A DNA stretch of 58,136 bases from Bacteroidales bacterium (GTDB lineage: Bacteria > Bacteroidota > Bacteroidia > Bacteroidales > JAUNSR01): assembly GCA_030539115.1 (NCBI GenBank), contig JAUNSR010000021.1:1-58136 (forward strand). Direction: 5' to 3'. The translations under genes and the position numbers were made by a program. Below are positions 25,008 through 34,694 of this stretch, piece by piece. The number at the start of each line of letters is the position of its first letter. Within the stretch, counting starts at the first letter, position 1. The notes below the pieces were generated by a model that saw nothing but the letters and a program-made list of their open reading frames with translations, did not search any database and was not told the origin of the DNA.

Positions 25008-25913
25008 ATGACTAAGACTCTCATCGTATTACTTGGTCCAACAGGTGTTGGAAAAACAGAATTGAGTTTGAGTATTGCCCGGAAATTCAACTCCCCAATT
25101 ATTTCTTCCGACTCAAGACAGCTTTTTAAGGATATTCCTATTGGAACTGCGGCTCCGACTCAGGAACAAATGAAAAGAGTGAAGCACTTTTTTGTGGGAA
25201 TTCTTGACCTTCATCATTATTTTAGTGCCGCTAAATTTGAAGAGGAGGTAATAAAGTTTCTGCAGGAATATTTCAAAAATAATGACGTTGCTGTGATGAC
25301 AGGGGGCTCAATGATGTATATAGATGCCGTTTGTAATGGCATTGATGATATGCCTACTGTCACTGAAGAAATAAGAGAGCAGGTAATGGATATGTATAAA
25401 AATTTTGGACTTGATTATTTGGTTGAGAAACTGAAAAATCTTGATCCTGAATATTTTGAAAAAGTTGATAGAAAAAATCCAAAAAGAGTTATGCATGCTC
25501 TTGAAATGTGTATTATGACAGATAAAACATATACCTCTTTTAGAACAAACAACAAAAAGGCACGTCCTTTCAATATTATTAAAATAGGGCTTACTCGTGA
25601 CCGAGAGGAGCTTTATGAAAGAATAAATAAACGTGTGGATGTCATGATAGAGGATGGCTTGATTGATGAGGTAAAAAGTGTAATTCCTTATCGTTCCCAC
25701 AATGCCTTAAATACTGTTGGTTATAAAGAAATTTTTAAGTATATCGATGGTGAATGGACTCTTGATTTTGCTGTTGAAAAAATTAAGCAGAACACTCGGA
25801 TATATTCCCGTAAGCAAATGACATGGTTTAAGAGAGATGAATCTATTAAATGGTTCTCACCCGACGATGTTTCTGGCATTGAAGATTATATCTGTGATAG
25901 AATTGATGATTGA
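25008..25913 (+). CDS. miaA: tRNA dimethylallyltransferase MiaA
   Basis: 301 aa (EC 2.5.1.75). It adds a dimethylallyl group to A37 of tRNAs reading UNN codons. The P-loop [11 protein letters not shown] starts at residue 10, followed by the substrate motif [16 protein letters not shown] and [26 protein letters not shown] and [13 protein letters not shown] near the C-terminus are conserved. It stands alone; a TATCTTTA box at 24929-24936 with TTTA 18 nt upstream is a possible promoter. Bacteroidota often carry two miaA copies; only one is seen here. Confidence 0.96.
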   Translation: MTKTLIVLLGPTGVGKTELSLSIARKFNSPIISSDSRQLFKDIPIGTAAPTQEQMKRVKHFFVGILDLHHYFSAAKFEEEVIKFLQEYFKNNDVAVMTGGSMMYIDAVCNGIDDMPTVTEEIREQVMDMYKNFGLDYLVEKLKNLDPEYFEKVDRKNPKRVMHALEMCIMTDKTYTSFRTNNKKARPFNIIKIGLTRDREELYERINKRVDVMIEDGLIDEVKSVIPYRSHNALNTVGYKEIFKYIDGEWTLDFAVEKIKQNTRIYSRKQMTWFKRDESIKWFSPDDVSGIEDYICDRIDD

Positions 25914-26135
25914 TATTCGCTTTTTTACTGTTGTGCTTTTTCCCTGTTTTATAATAGAGATAAACAATCTTCTATATATTATTTATATCATTATTATAGA
26001 GATTAACGAAACTTCGATTTTTTTGTTTTAATTGCCCCTTGGCATAGAATATAATTAATTGATTAGGAATATTAATTATATTGCTAAGTTTATTGTATGT
26101 TTGTGCTTTGGCGTTAAAGTAAAATATATTGATTT

Positions 26136-27563
26136 ATGAAATTTATTAATTGCTTGGCTATAGTTATAGCTGTATTTTTTATGCTAAGTCTTTTAGGCTG
26201 TTCTGATGATGAAGATAATAGTTTTTTAATCTACAATAATGAAAATGTAGTTACACAAAACATAACAGTAAATGGAAATACTCAAAGTATTGAACTCACA
26301 TTTAATGTTCCAATCTCTGAGAGCAAGAATTTCTACATAGATATTAGTGATGCTTCTACAGAAATAATAAATGAAAGTTTAATCATTCTATTACAAAAAA
26401 ACGATTCTGATAAAGATATTGTCATTCCGGTCACAATATCTTATAATGATAAGGTAAAGAGATTTCAAATTATACAGAAAGCAAAAACTCATATTATAGC
26501 ATCTCAACCTTACTATATTATTCCTTCTTCAGGAGGAATAAAAACAATAGAAGTTAATCTTTCATCTAAGTCAAAATGTAATTGTGCAATGGTATATGAT
26601 GGAGAGTTATTTGCATCGATAATAAATACCAAACAAATAGATAATATTCTAACGATTGAACTCAATATCGATTATAATGCCGGATTAGGCAGAGCCTGCG
26701 GACTTAGTATTAAACCGGAAGATGGAGATGAAGTTGTAATTGGTTTATGGCAGCAACCAAGAAAATTTACTGAAAATGAATCATTTGAGGTTGTTAAAGC
26801 CGGAAGATTAGGTGTTCTGCTTGGGGACGATATTCGCAATTATACATTTTTACGAAATATTTCAATATCTGGGAGTCTTAATGCCAACGATATCAATGCT
26901 ATAAAAAAGTTGTTCAGCAAATATACTTATGATGGACTTCCAAAACCAAAAATCAATTTGGATTTAAAATGGTCTAATATTTCAGATTCAAGCAATGAAG
27001 GATATTATGAGAAATTTGGAGGCATAGGGAATGTTTCGAAAGAAAATCAAATTATATTTTCTATAAATACTATTTCATCTGAAATTTTTCAGCAATCTGA
27101 AAATCTTATTTCTGTAATCTTGCCGCCTTCTGTAGAAAAGATTGATAGATCCGCTTTTAGGTTCTGTGTTAATTTGGAAAGTGTCTCTTTACCTCTTGAT
27201 TGTAAAATTATAGGTGAATATGCTTTCTTTAATTGCAGTAAATTAACTCATATTGAATCATATTATCAAAATGATTATTGTAGAATAACAGCTATTGGAG
27301 ACTATGCGTTTAGCGGTATTGGTCAATTGGATTATCTAATTTTACCAAATGAATTGACTTATTTTAACTCCCATTCATTGCTTGGTTTTAATGTTAAGAA
27401 TCTTTATGTGTTAAAACAAACTCCTCCGGATATCAATATTTATGGTATTTATAAGGATTGCGTTTTGTTTGTTCCAAAAGGTTCGACAGATGAATATAAA
27501 AACTCCAATCAATGGGGGAAATTTACAAATATAAGAGAAATATCTGATTTAAATGATCTGTAG
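26136..27563 (+). CDS. BACON / leucine-rich-repeat (BspA-like) surface lipoprotein
   Basis: 475 aa. Signal peptide with lipobox LLGC (Cys22) followed by an acidic SDDEDN stretch, a typical surface-export feature in this phylum. Two BACON-like beta domains follow (about 40-115, ending IQKA, and about 125-210, ending LWQQP). Residues about 300-470 form LRR_5/BspA repeats (ILPPSVEKIDRSAFRFC, LESVSLPLDCKIIGEYAFF, ITAIGDYAFSGI) and end in the common FVPKGSTDEYKNSNQWGKF cap. Such proteins bind glycans or host proteins at the cell surface; the ligand is unknown. It is monocistronic or paired loosely with the following lipoprotein (154 nt gap). Confidence 0.85.
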   Translation: MKFINCLAIVIAVFFMLSLLGCSDDEDNSFLIYNNENVVTQNITVNGNTQSIELTFNVPISESKNFYIDISDASTEIINESLIILLQKNDSDKDIVIPVTISYNDKVKRFQIIQKAKTHIIASQPYYIIPSSGGIKTIEVNLSSKSKCNCAMVYDGELFASIINTKQIDNILTIELNIDYNAGLGRACGLSIKPEDGDEVVIGLWQQPRKFTENESFEVVKAGRLGVLLGDDIRNYTFLRNISISGSLNANDINAIKKLFSKYTYDGLPKPKINLDLKWSNISDSSNEGYYEKFGGIGNVSKENQIIFSINTISSEIFQQSENLISVILPPSVEKIDRSAFRFCVNLESVSLPLDCKIIGEYAFFNCSKLTHIESYYQNDYCRITAIGDYAFSGIGQLDYLILPNELTYFNSHSLLGFNVKNLYVLKQTPPDINIYGIYKDCVLFVPKGSTDEYKNSNQWGKFTNIREISDLNDL

Positions 27564-27717
27564 AAAACAAAGCTTCAGACAATAAAAATTTAAGATTAAT
27601 ACAGGCTTACAAATGATTCCATTGCATAATTGTATTCAAGTATTGAGTTATAATCTTTTGTTTATATCTTGGATTAAATTTTTTATTAAGTATTATTGTT
27701 TTTAGATTACACCATTT

Positions 27718-28896
27718 ATGAAAAATCTTTTTTCTTTTCTTTTTATTTGCTTATCTGTGCTGACCTCTTGTTCAAATAATAAAAAAAGTTGTGAGAAATA
27801 TCAGGCTTTGATAGACAGCGCCTTGGTTAAGGCTGGTGAAAACAATTCCGAAATATTGACTGCTTTAAACAATGTTGATGATGAGAAAAAGGAGGGAATG
27901 GCTTTCCTAATATCTTATATGCCCGAATGGGATTTAAAAAGGCTGAATTCGGACTTTATTTTAAATAATGTAAACTTTGCCTATAAAGTAAAAAATCAAT
28001 ATCCTTGGTGCTCATCCTTGCCTGATTCTGTGTTTTTTAATGAGGTGCTTCCATATTATAATGTAACTGAAAACAGGGATGATTGGCGTGAGAATTTCTA
28101 CAACAGATTCTCTCCTTATGTTAAAGACTGCAGCGATATTAGAGATGCAATTGATTCAATAAATAAAAATATAAGGAATGAATTGCTTGTAGATTACAAT
28201 ACTAAAAGAAGAGCATCTGATCAAGGTCCGTTTGAATCGATAGAATCTTCAATGGCTTCTTGCACCGGACTGTCAATTTTGCTTACTGATGCTTTTCGTT
28301 CGGTTGGTATACCCTCAAGATTTGCAGGTACAAACAATTGGTTTGATAATAGAGGAAATCATTCATGGGTTGAAGTGTATATTGATGGACAATGGTATTT
28401 TACCGAATATTATCCTCAGGAACTAAATAAATCTTGGTTTGCTGCAGATGCTGCAAAAGCAACAATAGGAGATAAAAATCATGGCATTTTTGCTGTTTCC
28501 TACAAGCCTGCTGAATGTTATTTCCCTGTTGTTTGGGATGAAAACAAAAATATCAATGCTGTTGAGGTTACTCAAAGATATATAGATGTATGCTCCTATG
28601 CTATAAACAAGTCTGCCGGTGACAGTAGGGTAAAGCTTGAAATTGAGGTATATAATGAAAATGGTATTGATAAGAATCATAATAATAGAGTAGCTGCCGA
28701 TTTGACTCTTTTCTGCGATGGAAATCAAGTAGGAGGGGGAACATCATGCAGCAATAAAGATGATTTAAACAATGTTTTCTATCTTCTTGTTGACCCAAAT
28801 AAAAAATATGAGATAGTAGTTGTTTATCAAGGAAAGGAAAAAAGAGTCTTTAGTGAAGTGTTAGAAGCAGACAAAATTGAAAGAATCGTTCTTTAG
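27718..28896 (+). CDS. Transglutaminase-like domain lipoprotein
   Basis: 392 aa. Lipobox LTSC with Cys18. The catalytic core has ASCTGLSILLTDAFRSVGIP (nucleophile Cys182), GNHSWVEVYIDGQWYFTE (His215) and a third residue that is probably Glu230 or a nearby Asp. This is the Cys-His-Asp/Glu order of the transglutaminase-like (TGc) fold, which in bacteria usually makes peptidases rather than crosslinkers. Residues about 300-392 form a separate beta domain (TLFCDGNQVGGGTSC, KKYEIVVVYQGKEKRVF). It is anchored at the envelope and probably processes peptides. The N-terminal 150 residues are helical and unassigned. Confidence 0.82.
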   Translation: MKNLFSFLFICLSVLTSCSNNKKSCEKYQALIDSALVKAGENNSEILTALNNVDDEKKEGMAFLISYMPEWDLKRLNSDFILNNVNFAYKVKNQYPWCSSLPDSVFFNEVLPYYNVTENRDDWRENFYNRFSPYVKDCSDIRDAIDSINKNIRNELLVDYNTKRRASDQGPFESIESSMASCTGLSILLTDAFRSVGIPSRFAGTNNWFDNRGNHSWVEVYIDGQWYFTEYYPQELNKSWFAADAAKATIGDKNHGIFAVSYKPAECYFPVVWDENKNINAVEVTQRYIDVCSYAINKSAGDSRVKLEIEVYNENGIDKNHNNRVAADLTLFCDGNQVGGGTSCSNKDDLNNVFYLLVDPNKKYEIVVVYQGKEKRVFSEVLEADKIERIVL

Positions 28897-29101
28897 AAGT
28901 TTGATGAGTCTTTTTTATTTACAAATATTACATACTTTCACACTTGCATAAAGTTTTGATTGTTCAGCCATAGTCTTTGTTGATATTTTAGGTTGAAATA
29001 AATCTTATTAACGATTAAAAAAGATTTTGGATAATATTAATGATTATAATGATTAATACAACATTTTAGTGGAAAGCTTTTAAATAATAGTTATAGAGTA
29101 T

Positions 29102-29129
29102 AAAAAAGGATTAGAAAAATCTAATCCTT
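29102..29129 (-). terminator. Terminator of the histidine kinase gene
   Basis: A 10-bp perfect stem (29106-29115 with 29120-29129), AAAA loop, and a T-run on the minus strand. Confidence 0.85.
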
Positions 29130-29151
29130 ATATAGTATATTAAAGAAACTG

Positions 29152-30252
29152 TTATTCAGGAAATTTCATTGGTACTTTAAAGAAGAATGTAGTGCCGTTT
29201 TTCTCATCAGATTCAAACCATACATTGCCTTTTAAATAATTTTCTCCTATAAGTTTCATGCCATAAGTGCCGCTTCCTCTTCCTTTTCCTTTTGTTGAGA
29301 AGCCGTAAATAAACATGTTGTCTTTAGTCTCTTCATCCAAGACTGCCTTGTTGTTTACAGAAAAGACAACATTTTCATCATCATATTCAAGGTCGAATAT
29401 AACATTGCCTTTCATTTTAGTGCTTTCCACTGCGTTTATAAGCATATTAAGCAATACAATTTCAATCAGGCGCTGGTCGGTTTCAAGATTAAAATCATGA
29501 CCTGGAACATTTATTTCAATCTCTTTGCCACGGCTTATAGGCATAGAGTTGATTTTGTTGGATAAATCCTGCATAATCTCCATTATTGAGATGTCATCTT
29601 TTTCAACCTCAAGAATATTCTGTTCAGCCTTATCGATTTGTCTTCTTGTCATAATTTCATTTAAAACCTGATCTGCTATCTGTTTTAAATTGGGAATATG
29701 AACCATCGCTTCTTCAGGCTCGAAATCTTTTACCACTTCCAAATATCCGCTTAGACTTCCGGCTAAGTTTATCAAATCGTGGAAAAAGATACTGTCAACA
29801 AGATTTTTTCTGCTTTGTAAAGATGTTTCAATAATAGATATTGAGGCAAATCTTTTATCCTCTTTGTTAATAGGGGTAACGGTTACATTATATGAGTTCA
29901 TTCTATTGTTTGAACGTGTGATTGAAACTTCATCACAAACAACAGAATTGCTTTCAAAAGCCTTATTTATTGCATTCCTAAAACTGCACATCTTGCAACG
30001 TTTGGAATTTCCGCAGCCATTGTTTGTTTGGCTGTTTATGCACTCTATTGCATCTCCGGGAGCAAGCCCTTCGATCCCATTACAATCGTAGGAATCTATC
30101 GAGTTTAGAAATGCATTGTTATAATAAGCTATTTTTAAATTGTCGTCAACAATAAAATATGGCGAAGAAACAGAATTTAGTATTTCTGAAGGTGAAAATA
30201 AATTGTCAATAGTACTGTTCCTTCTCTCTTCATTTTCTTTAGAAGCAAGCAT
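29152..30252 (-). CDS. Sensor histidine kinase with Cys-rich PAS domain
   Basis: 366 aa, soluble. A PAS-like sensor (about 22-130) contains four cysteines (Cys71, 80, 86 and 89) in a CIN-x6-CGNSKRCKMC pattern, suited to binding a metal or iron-sulfur cluster. A dimerisation/phosphoacceptor segment has FHDLINLAGSLSGYLE, with His158 as the likely acceptor, though this H-box is atypical. The ATPase has NMLINAVES (Asn273) and the glycine-rich lid GKGRGSGTYGM (322-332). No membrane helix is seen, so it senses an internal signal, perhaps redox or a gas. No response regulator is adjacent. A -7-like TATATTTG lies 22 nt before the ATG. Confidence 0.85.
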   Translation of the reverse strand: MLASKENEERRNSTIDNLFSPSEILNSVSSPYFIVDDNLKIAYYNNAFLNSIDSYDCNGIEGLAPGDAIECINSQTNNGCGNSKRCKMCSFRNAINKAFESNSVVCDEVSITRSNNRMNSYNVTVTPINKEDKRFASISIIETSLQSRKNLVDSIFFHDLINLAGSLSGYLEVVKDFEPEEAMVHIPNLKQIADQVLNEIMTRRQIDKAEQNILEVEKDDISIMEIMQDLSNKINSMPISRGKEIEINVPGHDFNLETDQRLIEIVLLNMLINAVESTKMKGNVIFDLEYDDENVVFSVNNKAVLDEETKDNMFIYGFSTKGKGRGSGTYGMKLIGENYLKGNVWFESDEKNGTTFFFKVPMKFPE

Positions 30253-30463
30253 ATTATTTTCTTTTTAAAACATACAAATATATTTATAACATTTTGTAGA
30301 TTTTGTTTTGTTAATATTAATAAATGTAATATAAATAAAAGAGATATTATGAATTCTTATCATGTTTAGAGTAATTCTAATTAAATTTAATCATTGGTAA
30401 AAATGTATCATAAAATATATAATATGGATGTAAATATATTTAATGAAGATGAAAACAGAATGT

Positions 30464-32032
30464 TTATTTTTTTATTGATGAATTATCTTTTGAAGTTTTA
30501 ATAAAAACGATAGGTATTAATGATATTAATACAATGACAGCTCCAATATAAAAGTCGTCATTAATAGCTGCGATATAGGTATTAATGTCAAGAATTTCAA
30601 TTATAGAGCTTTTTGCAGTTGAATATGCCGTATCCAAAGTGGCTGAATTGTTTGAATAAAGATAATTTGCCATTTCTTTTAAATCGTTTTTGTATGCTTG
30701 GGAGTCAATGTCTAATGATTCAAATAGAATTGTTGAATGAAAGTTTTTTCTCACAGCAAGGAGATATGTAAAAAATGCAACACCAAAGCTTCCTCCAATC
30801 TGACGAATAATATTTGTTAAACTTGAAGCCTGAGCCATCTGAATTTTTGAGATATTTATCAAAGAAACCGCAAGTAAAGGCGGATACATAAGTCCAAGCC
30901 CGGCACCCCTTATTATCAATGATGTAAGAATGTATGAATAATCGGAGTTTATTGAAAACTTTGTGTTTAAGTAGAAACTGTATCCAAGCATTAGCAATCC
31001 TATTGCAATAATTATTTTGGGACTTATGAATTTTGTTAATTTTCCTGACAAAGGTGATGCTATGGCTTGGATAATACCAACGGGTAGAAAAAATAATCCC
31101 GCTTGATAGGCTGAATATCCCAATGCATCCTGAAGGTAAAGGGGTATTAGAAATGTACTTCCAAACATAGCAGTGCCAAAAATAAATACCACGATATTTG
31201 CTGTTGTGAAATTCCGATCCTTAAAAATTCTAAGATTTATTAATGGCGTTTTTACATTAAGTTCTACAAAAACAAAAAGAATAAATGTTATTGCAGATAT
31301 CCACATACTGAATATTACATCTATATTGTTCCATCCATCAGGATTTTCTGATGAATTGACCAATGAAAGCCCGTATAAAAATAGAGGGAAAAATATTGAT
31401 GAAAGTATAAACCCGGGAAAATCGAATTTTAGTTTGCTTTGTAACTTATATTCTTTTTGGATTATCATTGTAAATATTATTGCAAAAACTCCAATCGGAA
31501 GATTAACATAAAAAATGTAGTTCCAATTGAAATTGTCAACCAAATAACCTCCAATCATTGGCCCAAATGACACAGATGCTGCCGAGGCTATTGCCCAAAA
31601 GCCCAATGCCATTCCTCTTTGCGATAAAGGAAAAACCGCTGTGACAATTGCCATGCCAACAGGCATTAAAAGGCCTCCTCCAAAACCTTCAAAAATTCTC
31701 CAAATAATCAGTTCATCAATTGACCGTGAGCTGCCACACATGAAAGAACCAAAAGTAAAAATAATAAGAGCTGCAATAAAAATAGTTTTATAGCCAAAAC
31801 GGTTTGACAACCATCCTGCAGTTGAGAGAATTGTAGCCATTGAAAGCATATATCCTGTTAATATCCACTCTGTTTCATTAATTGAGGCTCCCAAAGTCCC
31901 CATTATCACAGGTAATCCAGTGTTGACAACAGTTGCATCAAGAACAGCCATAAATGTCGTGATCATTATATTGAAAAGAATAATCCATTTATAGCTCCCT
32001 GAATCGGAAGAATAATGATTGTGTTCATTCAT
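30464..32032 (-). CDS. DHA2-family MFS multidrug efflux transporter (EmrB/QacA type)
   Basis: 522 aa with 14 predicted transmembrane helices. Motif C-like VLDATVVNTGLPVIMG near the first helix, WILTGYMLSMATILSTAGWL and SNRFGYKTIFI (motif A-like) are visible, as are RIFEGFGGGLLMPVGMAI and GPMIGGYLVDNFNWNYIFY. Proton-coupled export of hydrophobic drugs or bile-like compounds is the family role. It lies 87 nt after the HlyD-type adaptor and is presumably co-transcribed with it. No TolC-type outer-membrane factor is in this cluster, so one from elsewhere would be needed to cross the envelope. Confidence 0.93.
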   Translation of the reverse strand: MNEHNHYSSDSGSYKWIILFNIMITTFMAVLDATVVNTGLPVIMGTLGASINETEWILTGYMLSMATILSTAGWLSNRFGYKTIFIAALIIFTFGSFMCGSSRSIDELIIWRIFEGFGGGLLMPVGMAIVTAVFPLSQRGMALGFWAIASAASVSFGPMIGGYLVDNFNWNYIFYVNLPIGVFAIIFTMIIQKEYKLQSKLKFDFPGFILSSIFFPLFLYGLSLVNSSENPDGWNNIDVIFSMWISAITFILFVFVELNVKTPLINLRIFKDRNFTTANIVVFIFGTAMFGSTFLIPLYLQDALGYSAYQAGLFFLPVGIIQAIASPLSGKLTKFISPKIIIAIGLLMLGYSFYLNTKFSINSDYSYILTSLIIRGAGLGLMYPPLLAVSLINISKIQMAQASSLTNIIRQIGGSFGVAFFTYLLAVRKNFHSTILFESLDIDSQAYKNDLKEMANYLYSNNSATLDTAYSTAKSSIIEILDINTYIAAINDDFYIGAVIVLISLIPIVFIKTSKDNSSIKK

Positions 32033-32119
32033 ATAATCGGTGGTTAAATTCTTTATTCTAAGAAAATGGCAGCTTGCCTAATTTGTTTGTTGATTATTAT
32101 TTGTAGAGATGAAAACATT

Positions 32120-32923
32120 CTATTTTGTCTTTTTTGCTATCTTCAATGAAGCAGACATACCGCTTAAAAGCTTGAAGTCAATGTTGTCATTGTTTTCAAT
32201 ATTATCTATTGAAACCTTTATTTGTATTCTTTGTGAGGTCTTGGTAAAGTTTCCTGAGGCATTGTTTGTAGAAACAAGAGCAAACTCTGAGGCAGTGTTG
32301 TTTGCAATATAATATATAGTGCCAGAGATTTTTAGGCTCTTATATGCATCAACAATAATTTCAGCTTTCTGACCTATGAAAAGGCTTCCAATCTTTGTCT
32401 CCTCAATATATGCTGAAACCCATATCGGTTTGTATTCATTTATGGAAACTATTGTCTGACCTACTTGAACAATGTCGCCTGCAAGAGCCCAGTTTTTTGC
32501 AATAACGCCTTTAAGTGGTGAGTGTATATTGTAGGCTGATAAGATTAAGCCGGCTTCCTTATAATTGAGAAGGGCTGATAGATAATCCTTTGATGCAGTG
32601 TCGGCTTTTGAAGATACCAAATCGAAAATTTTTTTTGATATATTGTATTTTACCCGGGCTGAAGTGTCATTTAATGAAAACAGAAGATCACCTTTTTTTA
32701 TTGAATCACCTTCGTTGAAATATATCTTTTTAATTTGACCGGCAGCCAGAGTGGATACGCTGACTCTGTCGATTCTCAAAGAAGCATCATCCGTTGTGAC
32801 ATACTTTCTGTAATTATTCCACCACAGGAAAGAGATTATTAAAACTAAAATGATGAAAATTATGAGAATCAACATTTTTGTTTTTGAAATGCCTTTTGAA
32901 TATGTTTGGTCATTCTCGCTCAT
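32120..32923 (-). CDS. HlyD/EmrA-family membrane-fusion adaptor
   Basis: 267 aa. One N-terminal membrane helix (about 13-34) anchors the periplasmic part. The lipoyl half-motifs are DRVSVSTLAAGQIKKIYFNEGDSIKKGDLLFSLN and LILSAYNIHSPLKGVIAKNW. Between them only about 40 residues form the helical hairpin, so the coiled coil is short, unlike EmrA of E. coli, which is over 100 aa longer overall. The beta-barrel part (WVSAYIEETKIGSLFIGQKAEIIV) and membrane-proximal region follow. It would link the MFS pump to an outer-membrane channel. It is the first gene of the two-gene operon. Confidence 0.9.
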   Translation of the reverse strand: MSENDQTYSKGISKTKMLILIIFIILVLIISFLWWNNYRKYVTTDDASLRIDRVSVSTLAAGQIKKIYFNEGDSIKKGDLLFSLNDTSARVKYNISKKIFDLVSSKADTASKDYLSALLNYKEAGLILSAYNIHSPLKGVIAKNWALAGDIVQVGQTIVSINEYKPIWVSAYIEETKIGSLFIGQKAEIIVDAYKSLKISGTIYYIANNTASEFALVSTNNASGNFTKTSQRIQIKVSIDNIENNDNIDFKLLSGMSASLKIAKKTK

Positions 32924-33044
32924 TGATGTTTGTTTTTTATTAATTGATTTTTTAAACTACAACAATGAGTCCTCTGTTTAGGTTGTTTTTTGAATTCTAA
33001 TTTTTTGTCATTACACAAAAAAATATCTATGATTTATAAAAATA

Positions 33045-33088
33045 AAGTAGAGAGGAAACAACAATAATATATTGTTTCCTCTCTACTT
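33045..33088 (-). terminator. Terminator downstream of the exonuclease/membrane-protein genes
   Basis: A perfect 17-bp stem (33045-33061 with 33072-33088), 10-nt loop, with T-rich sequence after it on the minus strand. Confidence 0.82.
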
Positions 33089-33121
33089 AAAAATATAATT
33101 ATGGTAATAAAATGCTGAAAT

Positions 33122-33382
33122 CTATCTTATATCATCATTCCTTATACCTCTTCTATAAGAAGCGGCTCTTTGATTTCTCAACTCCTCTCTTTGTTTGTCC
33201 CTTCTTTTTAGTATAAAAAACAGGCCGATAATTGCACCTAAAGAAATAATCATCAAAACAGCATATTCCACATATTGCCCTTGAGCAGAGTAATGCGGCC
33301 AACCAATATATGCCATAATGCATAGATAGATTAAAAGTACGATTGGAATTATAACGCTTCGTTTTAAGAATTTCCTTTTCAT
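33122..33382 (-). CDS. Small two-helix membrane protein of unknown function
   Basis: 86 aa from MKRKFLKRSVIIPIV; a frame 19 codons longer exists but adds an unlikely N-terminus. Two transmembrane helices (about 8-27 and 41-61) are separated by a short loop with WPHYSAQGQYVEYA. A very basic Arg/Gln/Lys tail (KRRDKQREELRNQR) follows, which would lie in the cytoplasm. No family is recognised. It is the last gene of the minus-strand housekeeping run, 40 nt after the exonuclease gene. Confidence 0.6.
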   Translation of the reverse strand: MKRKFLKRSVIIPIVLLIYLCIMAYIGWPHYSAQGQYVEYAVLMIISLGAIIGLFFILKRRDKQREELRNQRAASYRRGIRNDDIR

Positions 33383-33422
33383 AACTAAAAACAGGTAATG
33401 AGCTTTAATAATAATATAATAT

Positions 33423-34025
33423 CTAAATAGAGTTGTCAATATCTAAAAGGGTATGATAAATACGAAGACAAGCCCAGGCATCTGTGGCTGCGTATTTTTT
33501 TTGTCCTTCAGTTAATGGAATAGCTTCCCAATTGGTTACTCTTTGACTTTTGGAAATCTTTCTATTAAAGATAATGGCAAAAATCTTCTGAAGGCTTGAA
33601 TCTTCAATATCGTATTTTTGAACAAATTTTTGAAGTTCAATAAAGCCTGCCGGCGTAAAATTTGCAAGCCTTTGCATTGTTGCATAATCATCTTTCAAAG
33701 ACAATCCAACTTTAATAATCTCTGGATTTCTAAGAAGATTTTTAAGACATTCGGGAAACCCGATAATGTTTAATCTAAAAAGAAAACATTTATCCTCACC
33801 CGAAAGTTGAAGCAAAGCGACTTTATTTTTTTGCCCCTTTTTAAAGGCCGGCTTAGTCTCTGTGTCAAAACCAATGACTGCAAGAGAGCAAAGATAATCT
33901 ACAGCTTTAGCGGCATCTTCAATATTTTCAATAACAGAAATCTCTCCCGGAAAAGAGATTATTTCCATTTGCGCAATATCCTCTTTTGATATTGATTTTT
34001 TTATTTCAATCGGCATTCCAATCAT
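33423..34025 (-). CDS. 3'-5' exonuclease (DEDDy, RNase D/WRN-like)
   Basis: 200 aa. ExoI motif IGFDTETKP supplies the first Asp-Glu pair, ExoII lies in IIKVGLSLKDDY (second Asp region), and ExoIII is YAATDAWACLRIY, the Tyr-x3-Asp form of the DEDDy class. The domain fills almost the whole protein, with no HRDC domain, so it is shorter than RNase D. The substrate (RNA or DNA ends) is unproven. Its start lies inside the last codons of the DUF5063 gene (20-nt overlap; an alternative ATG three codons in still overlaps), so the pair is translationally coupled. Confidence 0.9.
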   Translation of the reverse strand: MIGMPIEIKKSISKEDIAQMEIISFPGEISVIENIEDAAKAVDYLCSLAVIGFDTETKPAFKKGQKNKVALLQLSGEDKCFLFRLNIIGFPECLKNLLRNPEIIKVGLSLKDDYATMQRLANFTPAGFIELQKFVQKYDIEDSSLQKIFAIIFNRKISKSQRVTNWEAIPLTEGQKKYAATDAWACLRIYHTLLDIDNSI

Positions 34026-34644
34026 CTAATTCATTGTTATCGTTGAAATTATCTTTCTGAGAATTAAAAATTCGGTTAGAAAATTTATTCTCTACACTAT
34101 CTATATTTTCATTTTCTTCAAGTTCATCCTCATTTTCCTGAGAATATCTTATCTGATTTAAAGGACGCAGACAATTGACGAGTTTTTGACCCCAATATTG
34201 TTCAAAACTTTCTTTTAAAGAGACAAGAGCATCAACCATTGTCGGTTCATAAGCTTGACTAAACTGATAAACAAAATCTTTTACATCCTGATATATATCT
34301 GAAAGATCTTCCGATATATTGGATTTAAGAGCAGAATCACTATACTGCATATCATCTATAAAGACCTCAAGATAATCATCCTTTGGACCTAAAATGCTGG
34401 CAATCTTTTGACGAATATATTCGTACATCTCTTCGGTAACAATCTTTTGAGGAAAACCTTCTATGTCAGAGTTTGCATTTGGAAGAAGCTGAACCTTGAG
34501 ATATAGCAAAGGTAATAGTTTTATACACTTATCAACAAAAGAAAATCTGTCCATCTGATCCGATTGTTCGATAAAAGCACAATATTCAGCGGCAACAGTC
34601 ACAAATTCAACGGTTTGTTTTGAGTATACAGGAGATTGAGTCAT
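34006..34644 (-). CDS. DUF5063 family protein
   Basis: 212 aa, soluble and helical, with an acidic, Asn/Asp-rich C-terminus (NEDELEENENIDSV and DNFNDNNELDDWNAD). The N-terminal KQTVEFVTVAAEYCAFIEQ and the YLKVQLLPN, VTEEMYEYIRQKIASILG and EAFEQYWGQ-like segment (SFEQYWGQKLVNCLRPLNQ) fit the DUF5063 pattern, which I know as a Bacteroidota family encoded beside the DEDD exonuclease. Its function is unknown. The 20-nt overlap with the exonuclease start suggests that the two proteins act together. Confidence 0.78.
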   Translation of the reverse strand: MTQSPVYSKQTVEFVTVAAEYCAFIEQSDQMDRFSFVDKCIKLLPLLYLKVQLLPNANSDIEGFPQKIVTEEMYEYIRQKIASILGPKDDYLEVFIDDMQYSDSALKSNISEDLSDIYQDVKDFVYQFSQAYEPTMVDALVSLKESFEQYWGQKLVNCLRPLNQIRYSQENEDELEENENIDSVENKFSNRIFNSQKDNFNDNNELDDWNAD

Positions 34645-34694
34645 GTCAATATTTTTTTAATTAGAAAATATATAATTATAACAGATTAAAAAAA

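Noticed and set aside
26039..26056. Sigma-54-like element near TTGGCATAGAATATA
   Set aside because: GG is present but the -12 part does not have GC or similar at N10 spacing.
33423..34644. Toxin-antitoxin pair
   Set aside because: The overlap looks suggestive, but the downstream gene is a DEDDy exonuclease of housekeeping type in a conserved run with nadD, gmk and yicC.
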